From Erysipelotrichaceae bacterium UBA4808 (GTDB lineage Bacteria; Bacillota_I; Bacilli_A; Erysipelotrichales; Erysipelotrichaceae): DNA of 15,245 bases. Numbering within the stretch: position 1 is the first letter of the stretch; every line of letters starts with the position of its first letter. The notes beneath the pieces were generated by a model. The model was given only the letters and a program-made list of their open reading frames with translations. It made no database searches and was not told the origin of the DNA. Below are positions 1 to 6,635 of this stretch, one piece after another. The stretch spans positions 1 to 15,245 of the forward strand of contig DHGC01000042.1 in NCBI GenBank assembly GCA_002402585.1. Direction: 5' to 3'. The translations under genes were made by a program, and so were the position numbers.

Positions 1-18
1 CTGCATGCTTACTTTCAT
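1..18 (-). CDS. pheT: Phenylalanine--tRNA ligase beta subunit, N-terminal fragment
   Basis: Only the first six codons (MKVSMQ) lie in the window; the rest is beyond position 1. The start is 9 bases after the pheS stop. A GGAG Shine-Dalgarno that overlaps the pheS TAG stop sits about 8 bases before the ATG. PheT conventionally follows pheS and often begins M-[KL]-V-S, so identity rests on position and this short match. It would be the beta subunit of the alpha2-beta2 PheRS, carrying the editing domain, and would be co-transcribed with pheS under the same T-box. Confidence 0.75.
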
Positions 19-27
19 GTGCTTCTC

Positions 28-1053
28 CTACTCGAACCGTCTGAAGTTGTTTAAGAACCGCAGATCGTTCGTATATAAATGACGGATATCGTCAATACCA
101 TATTTCAATAAAGCGACACGTTCAACACCGAGGCCAAACGCAAAACCACTGACTTTCTCAGGATCGAAGCCTGCCATTCTCAAGACATTTGGGTGGACCA
201 TCCCTGCCCCAAGGATTTCAATCCAACCCGATTGTTTACAGGTCGGACAACCTTTGCCATTGCAGATGTGACAGGAGACATCGACTTCAACGCTCGGCTC
301 TGTGAATTGAAAGTAGGAAGGTCTAAAACGAATGACACGACTTTCGCCAAAGAGATGACGCGCCAAGCGTTCCAAAGTGCCTTTCAGATCCGCTAAGGAG
401 ATCTTTTCACCAACAACCAAACCTTCAATTTGAACGAATTGATGACTGTGTGTCGCATCATCGTCATCTTTACGGAATACTTTACCAGGACAGATGACTT
501 TTACGGGAATCTCCCCTTTGTAGGCCTCTAGGGTTCGTGTTTGAATCGCTGTGGTATGCGTTCTAAGCAACCATTCCGCATTGATATAGAACGTATCTTG
601 CATATCGCGTGCTGGGTGATCTTGTGGAATATTGGCACGCTCAAAGTTGTAATAATCCAATTCGACTTCGGGTCCTTCTTTAACCAAATAACCCATGCCT
701 ATGAAGAACTGTTCGATTTCGGTTTGAACAATCGTCAAGGGATGCAAAGTCCCAACCAAAGGCATGGCTGATGGCAGACTTAAGTCAATCTTGCCCTTTT
801 GAAGTTGCACATCAAAAGCAGCTTCCTGAAGTGCTTCTTCTTTCAACTTGAATGCGGCTTCCAAGCTTTGTTTGATTTGATTGACCTGAGCTCCATAAGC
901 AGGCTTGTCTTCCGCAGACAAGTCTTTCATCTTACCCATCAATTGTGCAACAAGTCCCTTTTTAGATAGATACTCATTTCGGACATTCTGCAAATCCCCT
1001 AAATTCCGACACGCCTCAATGGCCAACAAACCTTCATTTAATACATTTTCCAT
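28..1053 (-). CDS. pheS: Phenylalanine--tRNA ligase alpha subunit
   Basis: This is the catalytic subunit of class II PheRS, which charges tRNA-Phe with phenylalanine in the cytoplasm. At 341 residues it is full length. Residues 1 to about 85 form the N-terminal helical tRNA-binding arm. The catalytic core carries the motif 2 region DHPARDMQDTFYI, then RTHTTAIQTRTL, and motif 3 GLGVERVALLKYGIDDIR near the C-terminus. A four-Cys cluster (C261, C264, C269, C272) precedes the GAGMVHPNVL segment, as in many Firmicute PheS proteins. The start is supported by AAGGAG 5 bases before the ATG and by the normal family N-terminus. The gene is transcribed from a promoter at 1265-1292 through a T-box leader and is followed 9 bases later by pheT. 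Confidence 0.97.
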   Translation of the reverse strand: MENVLNEGLLAIEACRNLGDLQNVRNEYLSKKGLVAQLMGKMKDLSAEDKPAYGAQVNQIKQSLEAAFKLKEEALQEAAFDVQLQKGKIDLSLPSAMPLVGTLHPLTIVQTEIEQFFIGMGYLVKEGPEVELDYYNFERANIPQDHPARDMQDTFYINAEWLLRTHTTAIQTRTLEAYKGEIPVKVICPGKVFRKDDDDATHSHQFVQIEGLVVGEKISLADLKGTLERLARHLFGESRVIRFRPSYFQFTEPSVEVDVSCHICNGKGCPTCKQSGWIEILGAGMVHPNVLRMAGFDPEKVSGFAFGLGVERVALLKYGIDDIRHLYTNDLRFLNNFRRFE

Positions 1054-1067
1054 AGTGCTCCTTAAAT

Positions 1068-1091
1068 AAAAAAAACGTCCCTACAGGAACG
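1068..1091 (-). terminator. T-box attenuator terminator before pheS
   Basis: In the minus-strand RNA, CGTTCC-TGTA-GGGACG forms a 6-bp stem (one G-U pair) followed directly by eight U residues. It lies just 3' of the T-box sequence, so it is the OFF structure of the riboswitch. The pheS Shine-Dalgarno follows immediately. Confidence 0.92.
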
Positions 1092-1258
1092 AAAATCGCG
1101 GTACCATCCTGCTTTGTCTTACGACACAGCTTTTATCCGATAACGGGGGACCGTGAGTGGTTAACTCCTCTTAGGGGTGAAATTCACAGGTATGAACACG
1201 TTTCAGCCAAGCATGTTCTCTCTAGGGGTCCTGTTACTGAATCCCTGCGTTGATTTAC
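1068..1258 (-). ncRNA. T-box riboswitch leader of pheST (Phe-specific)
   Basis: The leader RNA begins near 1258 and ends at the terminator before pheS. The T-box sequence AGGATGGTACCGCG is at 1097-1110. Stem I is recognisable: AGTA (1235-1238), then ACAGG (1230-1234) pairing with CCTGT (1186-1190), with AGAGAG and GGCTGAAA distal elements between. After CCTGT comes GAAT-TTC-ACC, which places a UUC (Phe) specifier codon at 1179-1181 followed by a purine. Uncharged tRNA-Phe would pair with the specifier and the T-box bulge to favour the antiterminator. Charged tRNA leaves the terminator at 1068-1091 in place. The specifier agrees with the downstream gene, which supports both calls. Confidence 0.95.
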
Positions 1259-1264
1259 TTCTGT

Positions 1265-1292
1265 ATTATATCAAATCACATCAAAATATCAA
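1265..1292 (-). promoter_or_regulatory. Sigma-A type promoter of the pheST T-box operon
   Basis: On the minus strand, a -35 of TTGATA (1287-1292, 5 of 6 matches) is separated by 16 bases from a perfect -10 TATAAT (1265-1270). The predicted start near 1258 gives a leader that contains the whole T-box. This is the strongest promoter visible in the window. The gap to the upstream methyltransferase stop (1338) shows no clear terminator. Confidence 0.85.
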
Positions 1293-1337
1293 AGTTTTTC
1301 AATTAAGCTAATATTTCCATCCTTTAAACCAAAAATC

Positions 1338-2057
1338 TCATCGAAAATGATGCATTAAGATCCCTGTCGCAATCCCAACATTCAAACTATTGAATGCCAT
1401 CGTTTCAATTCTAAGAATCGCATCACTGATATTCAGCCATTCCTGTCGAACACCCTGTCCTTCATTCCCTAAGATGAGCGCCAGTTTTTCTTTAGTATCA
1501 CAATCACCCATGGCAATCGAATGATCAAAACCCGTCGCATAGATCGTATAACCTAAACTTTTTAATTGATGCAAATCTTCCGTACTAAAATCTTGTTTGA
1601 TGTTCAAATAAAAGAGTGCCCCTTGACTCGCTCGTACGACCTTATCATTATAGACATCGACACAATTCTTTGAACAATAGACATGATTGAATCCAAATGA
1701 ATACGCCGTTCTAAGCATGGTTCCCAGATTGCCGGGATCCTGGATGTCATCACAAACCAAAATATGCTCACCCTGTACTTCAACCGTTTGAATCTTACAG
1801 ATTGCTAGAATGGTATCCTTTGAAACCGTCGTGCATAAGGCGTCAAATAAATCCGCTGACAAGCTGAACTGTTCAAGTACACTTGGATAAGCATAGCCTT
1901 CTTTAACCAACAGAACACTCGCCCAATGCGCTTTGATGGCCTCCTCGACCAGATGCTCACCTTCCACAATAAAAAGACCCGTTGTTTTACGACCTTTTAC
2001 CTGCTTCAACTTCATCCATGCCTTGTATTTTTCGTTGTGTTTCGATTGAATGATCAT
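1338..2057 (-). CDS. SpoU/TrmH-family 23S rRNA 2'-O-methyltransferase
   Basis: This is a SAM-dependent RNA ribose methyltransferase of the SPOUT fold, 239 residues. Residues 1 to about 95 form the N-terminal substrate-binding domain, with the family opening SKHNEKYK and GLFIVEGEHLVEEA. The trefoil-knot SPOUT motifs follow: motif 1 DPGNLGTMLRTA (107-118), motif 2 LILGNEGQGV (194-203) and motif 3 SLNVGIATGILMHHFR (224-239), the last forming the knotted SAM site at the C-terminus. The exact rRNA position methylated cannot be told from sequence. The start fits the family, but no Shine-Dalgarno precedes it and a -10-like TATACT ends 6 bases before the ATG, so the message may be leaderless. It lies just beyond the ileS terminator and shares no operon with pheS. 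Confidence 0.92.
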   Translation of the reverse strand: MIIQSKHNEKYKAWMKLKQVKGRKTTGLFIVEGEHLVEEAIKAHWASVLLVKEGYAYPSVLEQFSLSADLFDALCTTVSKDTILAICKIQTVEVQGEHILVCDDIQDPGNLGTMLRTAYSFGFNHVYCSKNCVDVYNDKVVRASQGALFYLNIKQDFSTEDLHQLKSLGYTIYATGFDHSIAMGDCDTKEKLALILGNEGQGVRQEWLNISDAILRIETMAFNSLNVGIATGILMHHFR

Positions 2058-2063
2058 AGTGTA

Positions 2064-2069
2064 AGTATA
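2064..2069 (-). promoter_or_regulatory. Candidate -10 box of the TrmH-family gene
   Basis: TATACT on the minus strand lies between the ileS terminator U-tract and the ATG at 2057, with 6 bases (TACACT) in between. A start about 7 bases downstream would fall at the ATG itself. No good -35 is seen at 16-18 bases, so the call depends on the -10 and the lack of alternatives. Confidence 0.4.
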
Positions 2070-2071
2070 AC

Positions 2072-2095
2072 AAAAAAGTGCTCAATGAGCACTTT
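2072..2095 (-). terminator. Rho-independent terminator of ileS
   Basis: The minus-strand RNA has AAGTGCTC-ATT-GAGCACTT, a perfect 8-bp stem (2076-2083 with 2087-2094), followed by a run of U at 2072-2077. The ileS stop codon overlaps the first bases of the stem. Confidence 0.93.
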
Positions 2096-4790
2096 ATTCC
2101 ATAATGACAGCTGCACAGCGTTCACACAAACCATCTACCGCATGGCTATGTGTCACATTCCAACAGCGCGGACATGTGATGCCTTCCGCAACCTCTACCT
2201 TCACATGTGTCTTATCCGCTTCAAGCACGTCAACCTGCGAAACGATCAACCATTGTGCGAAATTAGGCACAGTGGCTTCAACCAACGCTTTAAGCTGAGG
2301 CTTAAGCGAAACGACGAGTTTAGCTTCCAAACTCTTACCGATGATTTTCTCAGCACGCGCTTCTTCCAATGCTTTAAAGATTTCCGATCTTAGTGCAAAG
2401 AGTTGCGCCCATGCCTCATGATCGACGTCATTGAGATCCATGACTTCAGGGAAGGTCAAGGTATGCACAGACTCCGATCCAGGCACAAGATAATCATGGA
2501 CTTCTTCCATCGTATGCACCAATACAGGTGCCAATAAACGATGCAAGGCATCGATGACGGTATACAATACCGTTTGCACTTCACGACGACGCAAGCCCTT
2601 AGCTTTTTCGATGTATAAGATATCTTTTGTAAAATCCAAATAGTAAGCCGACATTTCATTGGTCATGAAATTACTGATCGCACTGACCATCGTCTTATAA
2701 TCAAAATTGCGATATGCATGTAAGCTTAATTTGATGATGCGGTTCAACTCATCCAAAATATAGGTATCCACTTTAGGTAGTTCTTTTAAGGCAACTTTAT
2801 CTTGTTCAGTGAAATCACTGATATTGCCTAAGATGAAACGGAAGGTGTTCCGCATTTTCTTGTAGTTCTCAATGACCTGTTTCAATAGTTCATCTGAAAT
2901 ACGCACATCCGATTGATAATCAATTGAACTTGCCCATAAACGTAGAATATCCGCGCCCGATTGCTTGACAACCTTATTGGGTTCAACGGTATTGCCTAAG
3001 GACTTACTCATCTTCTCACCCTTGCCATCCAAGACAAAACCATGGGAGACGACATTGCGATACGGTGAGTGACCATGAACAGCCGTCGAAATGATCAATG
3101 AACTGTTGAACCAACCCCGATACTGATCGGAACCCTCAAGATAGAGATCCACAGGCAGTTCACCACCACGTTCTTTGATGACACCGGTATGCGATGAACC
3201 CGAATCGAACCAGACATCCATGATGTCGGTTTCTTTACGGAAATGCCCTTCTGGACTATCCACATGTGTATAGCCTTCTGGAAGCAATTCTTTCACATCC
3301 CATTCAAACCAAATATTCGAACCATGGGCTCTGAAAAGATTCGCCACATGTTGGAAGACTTCTTTATCCATGATCGCTGTATTGGCTTCGGTATAGAAGA
3401 TTGGAATTGGAACACCCCATGCACGTTGTCGCGAGATACACCAATCACCACGATCCTTGATCATGTTATGCATGCGCAATTGACCCCATTCTGGCAACCA
3501 CTTAACTTGATTGATTTCATGTAAGAGTTTAGTGCGAATCTTTTCGATTGAAGCAAACCATTGGTCCGTCGCACGATAGATGACTGGTTTCTTAGTCCGC
3601 CAATCATGTGGGTAAGGATGCACGATGCTCTCAATTGCCAACAGGGCATTGACTTCACTCAATTTTGTGATGACAGTTTTGTTCGCATCTTCCACAAACT
3701 GACCAACAAGGAAATCCCCTGCTTCGGCTGTCATGCAACCTTTATCATCCACTGGACAAAATGCCTCCAAATGATACAAACGCCCTACATTAAAGTCCTC
3801 AACCCCATGACCGGGTGCTGTATGCACGCAACCCGTCCCGTCTTCATCCGTAACGTGATCCCCTAAGATGACCAGCGATGTTCGATCATAGAATGGATGC
3901 TTGGTCGTAATGTATTCACACTCAGAACCTTTGAATTCAGCCAATACTTCTGAATCCACAAGTTTGAACTTCTCTAACAAAGTTGCCATGAGTGCTTTGG
4001 CAAAAATCAGATTGCCCTTCTCTGTCTTGACTTTGACATAAGTCAAACTTGGATTCAAACAAATCGCTAGATTGGCAGGAAGTGTCCAAGGTGTCGTGGT
4101 CCAAATAACGAACTGATCACCCTTTTCAACCAAGCCTTTTCCTTCCACAACTTCAAAAGGCACATACAAGGTCGTATCTTTCTTATCGTGATATTCGATT
4201 TCCGCTTCAGCCAAAGCACTTTCACTTGAAGGACTCCAATATACAGGTTTCAAACCTTTATAGATCAAGCCATCCATAGCCATCTTCGCAAAGACTTCAA
4301 TCTGATTCGCTTCAAACTCTTTTTGAAGCGTCGCATAGTAATGATCATAATCCCCAATCGTCCCCAAAGCCTTCATATCAGCCATCTGGGTTTGGATTTG
4401 TTTCTTGGCATAGTCATCACAAAGGGCACGGAACTGCGCCGTACTCATGGTTTTACGATTGTGTCCCAATTTGGAGATCGCCGTCTCGATTGGTAATCCG
4501 TGGGTATCCCAGCCGGGGATGAATAAACTTTGGTAACCCAACATATGGTGACTTCGAACCACCATGTCCTTAAGGGTTTTGTTTAATGCGTGACCAATAT
4601 GGATATTGCCATTCGCATACGGAGGACCATCATGCAAGACATAAGGCTTCTTATCCGCATGTTTCGCTTTCATCGTTTCATACAAATCTTGTTCAGCCCA
4701 ACGTGCTTGAAAACGTGGTTCTTTCTGCGTCAGATTGCCCCGCATTTCAAAATCTGTTTTGGGCATTAGTAATGTATTTTTATATTCCAT
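2094..4790 (-). CDS. ileS: Isoleucine--tRNA ligase
   Basis: This is a class I synthetase that charges tRNA-Ile and edits misactivated valine. From the chosen start it is 898 residues, the normal bacterial length. HIGH is at residues 64-67, KMSKS at 593-597, and the CP1 editing domain carries WTTTPWTLPAN. The C-terminal zinc site has C873, C876, C889 and C892. An ATG four codons upstream (4802) is rejected: it directly follows the attenuator U-tract, and the GGAGGG between the two ATGs is a good Shine-Dalgarno for the second. The compact length with a C-terminal zinc finger resembles the common, mupirocin-sensitive bacterial type, an inference only. Expression is controlled by the T-box at 4803-4984, downstream of divIVA, and ends at the terminator over its stop codon. 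Confidence 0.97.
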   Translation of the reverse strand: MEYKNTLLMPKTDFEMRGNLTQKEPRFQARWAEQDLYETMKAKHADKKPYVLHDGPPYANGNIHIGHALNKTLKDMVVRSHHMLGYQSLFIPGWDTHGLPIETAISKLGHNRKTMSTAQFRALCDDYAKKQIQTQMADMKALGTIGDYDHYYATLQKEFEANQIEVFAKMAMDGLIYKGLKPVYWSPSSESALAEAEIEYHDKKDTTLYVPFEVVEGKGLVEKGDQFVIWTTTPWTLPANLAICLNPSLTYVKVKTEKGNLIFAKALMATLLEKFKLVDSEVLAEFKGSECEYITTKHPFYDRTSLVILGDHVTDEDGTGCVHTAPGHGVEDFNVGRLYHLEAFCPVDDKGCMTAEAGDFLVGQFVEDANKTVITKLSEVNALLAIESIVHPYPHDWRTKKPVIYRATDQWFASIEKIRTKLLHEINQVKWLPEWGQLRMHNMIKDRGDWCISRQRAWGVPIPIFYTEANTAIMDKEVFQHVANLFRAHGSNIWFEWDVKELLPEGYTHVDSPEGHFRKETDIMDVWFDSGSSHTGVIKERGGELPVDLYLEGSDQYRGWFNSSLIISTAVHGHSPYRNVVSHGFVLDGKGEKMSKSLGNTVEPNKVVKQSGADILRLWASSIDYQSDVRISDELLKQVIENYKKMRNTFRFILGNISDFTEQDKVALKELPKVDTYILDELNRIIKLSLHAYRNFDYKTMVSAISNFMTNEMSAYYLDFTKDILYIEKAKGLRRREVQTVLYTVIDALHRLLAPVLVHTMEEVHDYLVPGSESVHTLTFPEVMDLNDVDHEAWAQLFALRSEIFKALEEARAEKIIGKSLEAKLVVSLKPQLKALVEATVPNFAQWLIVSQVDVLEADKTHVKVEVAEGITCPRCWNVTHSHAVDGLCERCAAVIME

Positions 4791-4802
4791 CTTTCCCTCC
4801 AT

Positions 4803-4826
4803 AAAAAAAGCATCCTCTAAGGACGC
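4803..4826 (-). terminator. T-box attenuator terminator before ileS
   Basis: The minus-strand RNA GCGTCC-TTAGA-GGATGC forms a 6-bp stem with one G-U pair, then seven U residues and the ileS Shine-Dalgarno. Because nothing else ends divIVA transcription, this attenuator probably also serves as the divIVA terminator when isoleucine is plentiful. Confidence 0.9.
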
Positions 4827-4984
4827 TTAACGTGGTACCACCTTAGTTCATCTTACGATGCACTCAACACAATAACGGTGTGCGCCGTCATTCCTTTTGA
4901 TCGGAATACAACTTCCAAGTGATGTCCTCATTTAATCCAGTCTTCCTTTCACCCTCCGGAAGCTCTCTACTGCTGGTTATTAAA
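4803..4984 (-). ncRNA. T-box riboswitch leader of ileS (Ile-specific), abutting divIVA
   Basis: The T-box sequence AAGGTGGTACCACG is at 4831-4844, followed by a terminator that ends just before ileS. Stem I features are AGTAGAGAG, a distal CTTCC/GGAAG stem and a GGGTGAAA loop. The likely specifier is AUC (4921-4923) in GGAC-ATC-ACT, matching the usual spacing after GAAC; an AUU at 4934-4936 is an alternative, also Ile. The sequence TTTAAT-AA-CCAG (4973-4984) is complementary to CTGGATTAAA (4931-4940), a 10-bp stem with a 2-base bulge whose 5' arm includes the divIVA stop codon. No promoter fits between divIVA and the leader, so it is probably transcribed from the divIVA promoter. Confidence 0.92.
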
Positions 4985-5471
4985 CAGGCTCGTCTTGTTC
5001 TTTGTCTTTAATTTGACTCAATTTTACTGCGGGTATACGCGGAACTTCAAAGGCTTCAATCGACTCACTCAAACGCTGAATCTTATCCAACATCTCTGCT
5101 TTGACACCTTGCGCCTCACGACTGATGCGTGCGATCTCAATCAAAATCATCTTCGCTGTAGACAAGGCTTCCTGCACAATCGAATCTGCATTCTTCTGTG
5201 CCGATTGTATCACCGTATTGGCTTCTCGCAAAGCCAAACGTGCGATATCATCCGCTGCTTTCTCTCGAACACTGAGTTCAGAAAGCAAACTATGGTAACG
5301 TTCTTTGATTTGGTCTACTTGTTCCTGAGCGTACTCAGTTTGCTTGATGTAACTCTGTAATTGACTTTCCTTGGACTCCAAATCAAAAGTCAAACGCTCG
5401 AGGGCATCATCCACCGCAAATCGGTCATAGCCTTTTTTCATGATCCGAAATCTCGGTTTCTTAGCCTCCAT
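4980..5471 (-). CDS. divIVA: DivIVA-family cell division/polarity protein
   Basis: This is a 163-residue coiled-coil protein that, in the DivIVA family, binds curved membrane at division sites and poles and recruits other factors. The N-terminal lipid-binding segment is recognisable as FRIMKKGYDRFAVDDAL (residues 8-24), with the hallmark GYD. A long charged, heptad-rich region follows from about 30 to 130 and a short polar tail ends the protein. In B. subtilis DivIVA the membrane-inserting tip is Phe-Arg just before GYD; here the aligned residues are Lys-Lys, so the tip chemistry differs. The start has a purine-rich AAGGG upstream. A promoter lies at 5501-5529. It sits between sepF and ileS, as in many Firmicutes, and its stop codon overlaps the ileS T-box stem. 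Confidence 0.9.
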   Translation of the reverse strand: MEAKKPRFRIMKKGYDRFAVDDALERLTFDLESKESQLQSYIKQTEYAQEQVDQIKERYHSLLSELSVREKAADDIARLALREANTVIQSAQKNADSIVQEALSTAKMILIEIARISREAQGVKAEMLDKIQRLSESIEAFEVPRIPAVKLSQIKDKEQDEPV

Positions 5472-5500
5472 TGTACCCTTCCCCTATCAAAGATGTTCTT

Positions 5501-5529
5501 ATTATGTCATATTCAACTTTTTGAATCAA
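5501..5529 (-). promoter_or_regulatory. Promoter of divIVA (and probably ileS)
   Basis: On the minus strand, TTGATT (5524-5529) is followed after 17 bases by CATAAT (5501-5506). It lies in the 62-base gap between the sepF stop and the divIVA start. It is the nearest convincing promoter upstream of the ileS T-box. Confidence 0.65.
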
Positions 5530-5533
5530 GCAA

Positions 5534-5929
5534 CTAATTATCTTCTTCGCCCTCGATTGAAATCTTACCATGAACACCGACACTCTTTGGTGCACACAAG
5601 ATGACATTGTGACCGATCTTTTGGATCGAACCATCTAAGGCAAAGACAACACCTGTCAAGAAATCAATCGTACGCTGTGCATATTCACGGTTCAAACGAT
5701 GTAGATTGACGACCGCAGCACGACGATCTTTGAGATGACGAGCAACTTCTTCGGCTTCATCAAAAGTTCGTGGTTCAAATAGAACCATCTTGGTATCCAT
5801 ACTCACTTTTGAAAACTGCTTACTTGTAGGTTCTTCATAATCGCTCAAACGAGCGGCTTCGTGTTCATCTAATTCAAGTTCTTCTTCAACTGGATTAAAA
5901 AAGTTTTTTACTTTATCAAGCATTCCCAT
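5534..5929 (-). CDS. sepF: Cell division protein SepF
   Basis: SepF binds membrane and polymerises on FtsZ to organise the division septum. The 131-residue product begins MGMLDKVKNFFNP, the amphipathic membrane-anchor helix typical of SepF. An acidic linker (about 14-35) follows, then the C-terminal SepF (DUF552) domain with VLFEPRTFDEAEEVARHLKD, RAAVVNLHRL and the FLTGVVFALDGSIQKIG core near the C-terminus. An open frame continues upstream to 5992, but GGAGG seven bases before this ATG and the family N-terminus decide the start. Neighbours are hpf upstream, beyond a terminator, and divIVA downstream. The ylmG and ylmH genes that commonly separate sepF from divIVA are absent here. Confidence 0.95.
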   Translation of the reverse strand: MGMLDKVKNFFNPVEEELELDEHEAARLSDYEEPTSKQFSKVSMDTKMVLFEPRTFDEAEEVARHLKDRRAAVVNLHRLNREYAQRTIDFLTGVVFALDGSIQKIGHNVILCAPKSVGVHGKISIEGEEDN

Positions 5930-5952
5930 AGCATTTCCTCCAACACATTCAT

Positions 5953-5961
5953 AGTATAGCA
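5953..5961 (-). promoter_or_regulatory. Extended -10 promoter of sepF
   Basis: The minus strand reads TGCTATACT, an extended -10 (TGN plus TATACT), 23 bases before the sepF ATG and just after the hpf terminator. No good -35 is present, which is acceptable for an extended -10 promoter. Confidence 0.55.
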
Positions 5962-5970
5962 CTTCCTTCA

Positions 5971-5996
5971 TAAAAAAAGGATGGTTTCCCATCCTT
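5971..5996 (-). terminator. Rho-independent terminator of hpf
   Basis: The minus-strand RNA AAGGATGG-GAAA-CCATCCTT is an 8-bp perfect stem with a GNRA tetraloop followed by a U run. It begins 4 bases after the hpf stop codon. Confidence 0.95.
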
Positions 5997-6000
5997 GATG

Positions 6001-6540
6001 TTATTTTGCCGGACTTGTCTCCAATAATCCATAACCACCATCCAAGCGTTTGTAGACAACCGCCATCTGGTGTTCCTCTTCATCCGTATAGATGAAGAAC
6101 GAGTGACCCAACATTTCCATGCGCATGATCGCATCATCCAAACTCATCACTTCCGCACTGATTGTTTTCGTCTTCACGACCCCAATCGGCTTCACTTCTT
6201 CAGTCTTATCGATTTGTTCAATAAACGCCTTCGATAATTTCTCACGATGTTTACGCGAGAGACGTGTTTTTTGACGACGAATCTGATCTTCGAGTTTATC
6301 AATCGCAAGATCGATCGCCGCATAATAATCTTCATGTGACACTTCTGCTCTCAAGATGGCAATTTTACTTAAAATCGTCACCTCAACCTTCAAACTATTT
6401 GGATACACCTTCACAGAGACATTTGCAGGGGTGTCCTCATCGATCAAGAAGTACTTCTCGAGAAACGAGAGTTTCTTCTGTGTGGTTTGAAGCATTGCTT
6501 CGGTAATCGTCACATTCTTTCCATGGATATGAAGTTTCAT
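6001..6540 (-). CDS. hpf: Long-form ribosome hibernation promoting factor
   Basis: HPF binds the 30S subunit decoding region and, in its long form, dimerises 70S ribosomes into inactive 100S particles in slow growth. The 179-residue product has the N-terminal S30AE/RaiA domain (about 1-95, starting MKLHIHGKNVTITEAM and including LEDQIRRQKTRLSRKHRE), a linker, and the C-terminal dimerisation domain (about 118-175, with SLDDAIMRMEMLGHSFFIY and VVYKRLDGGYGLLE). The frame stays open upstream to 6603, but AAGGAGG sits 8 bases before this ATG. The adjacent ATG at 6543 is an alternative with only one extra Met. A perfect -10 at 6562-6567 and a terminator at 5971-5996 make it monocistronic. Confidence 0.95.
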   Translation of the reverse strand: MKLHIHGKNVTITEAMLQTTQKKLSFLEKYFLIDEDTPANVSVKVYPNSLKVEVTILSKIAILRAEVSHEDYYAAIDLAIDKLEDQIRRQKTRLSRKHREKLSKAFIEQIDKTEEVKPIGVVKTKTISAEVMSLDDAIMRMEMLGHSFFIYTDEEEHQMAVVYKRLDGGYGLLETSPAK

Positions 6541-6561
6541 CATCACTTCCTCCTTACACTT

Positions 6562-6567
6562 ATTATA
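6562..6567 (-). promoter_or_regulatory. -10 box of the hpf promoter
   Basis: A perfect TATAAT on the minus strand lies 21 bases before the hpf ATG, in front of AAGGAGG. The -35 region is AT-rich without a clear TTGACA, so a different activator or a weak promoter is possible. Confidence 0.55.
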
Positions 6568-6635
6568 CGAGCTTTTTAGTAAAGAAAGAGTCTTTTTGCA
6601 CAAAGTCTTTTATGGTAGAATATGGGTAACCGTGC

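Noticed and set aside
1926..2393. Open frames on the plus strand (this one and others such as 3561-3866 and 4995-5360)
   Set aside because: They lie opposite well-supported genes, have no family resemblance or ribosome sites, and are explained as antisense shadows.
4791..4802. Four-codon N-terminal extension of IleRS
   Set aside because: That ATG follows the attenuator U-tract directly and its codons contain the GGAGGG ribosome site of the real start.
5930..5992. N-terminal extension of SepF
   Set aside because: The upstream frame runs through the hpf terminator and sepF promoter, and a good ribosome site precedes the internal ATG.
6596..6621. Plus-strand promoter-like TTGCAC and TAGAAT between hpf and the dipeptidase
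   Set aside because: The spacing is only 14 bases and no plus-strand gene follows.
6599..6635. GCAC/GTGC pairing as a terminator after the dipeptidase gene
   Set aside because: The paired arms are only 4 bases and far apart, and no U-tract follows on the minus strand.
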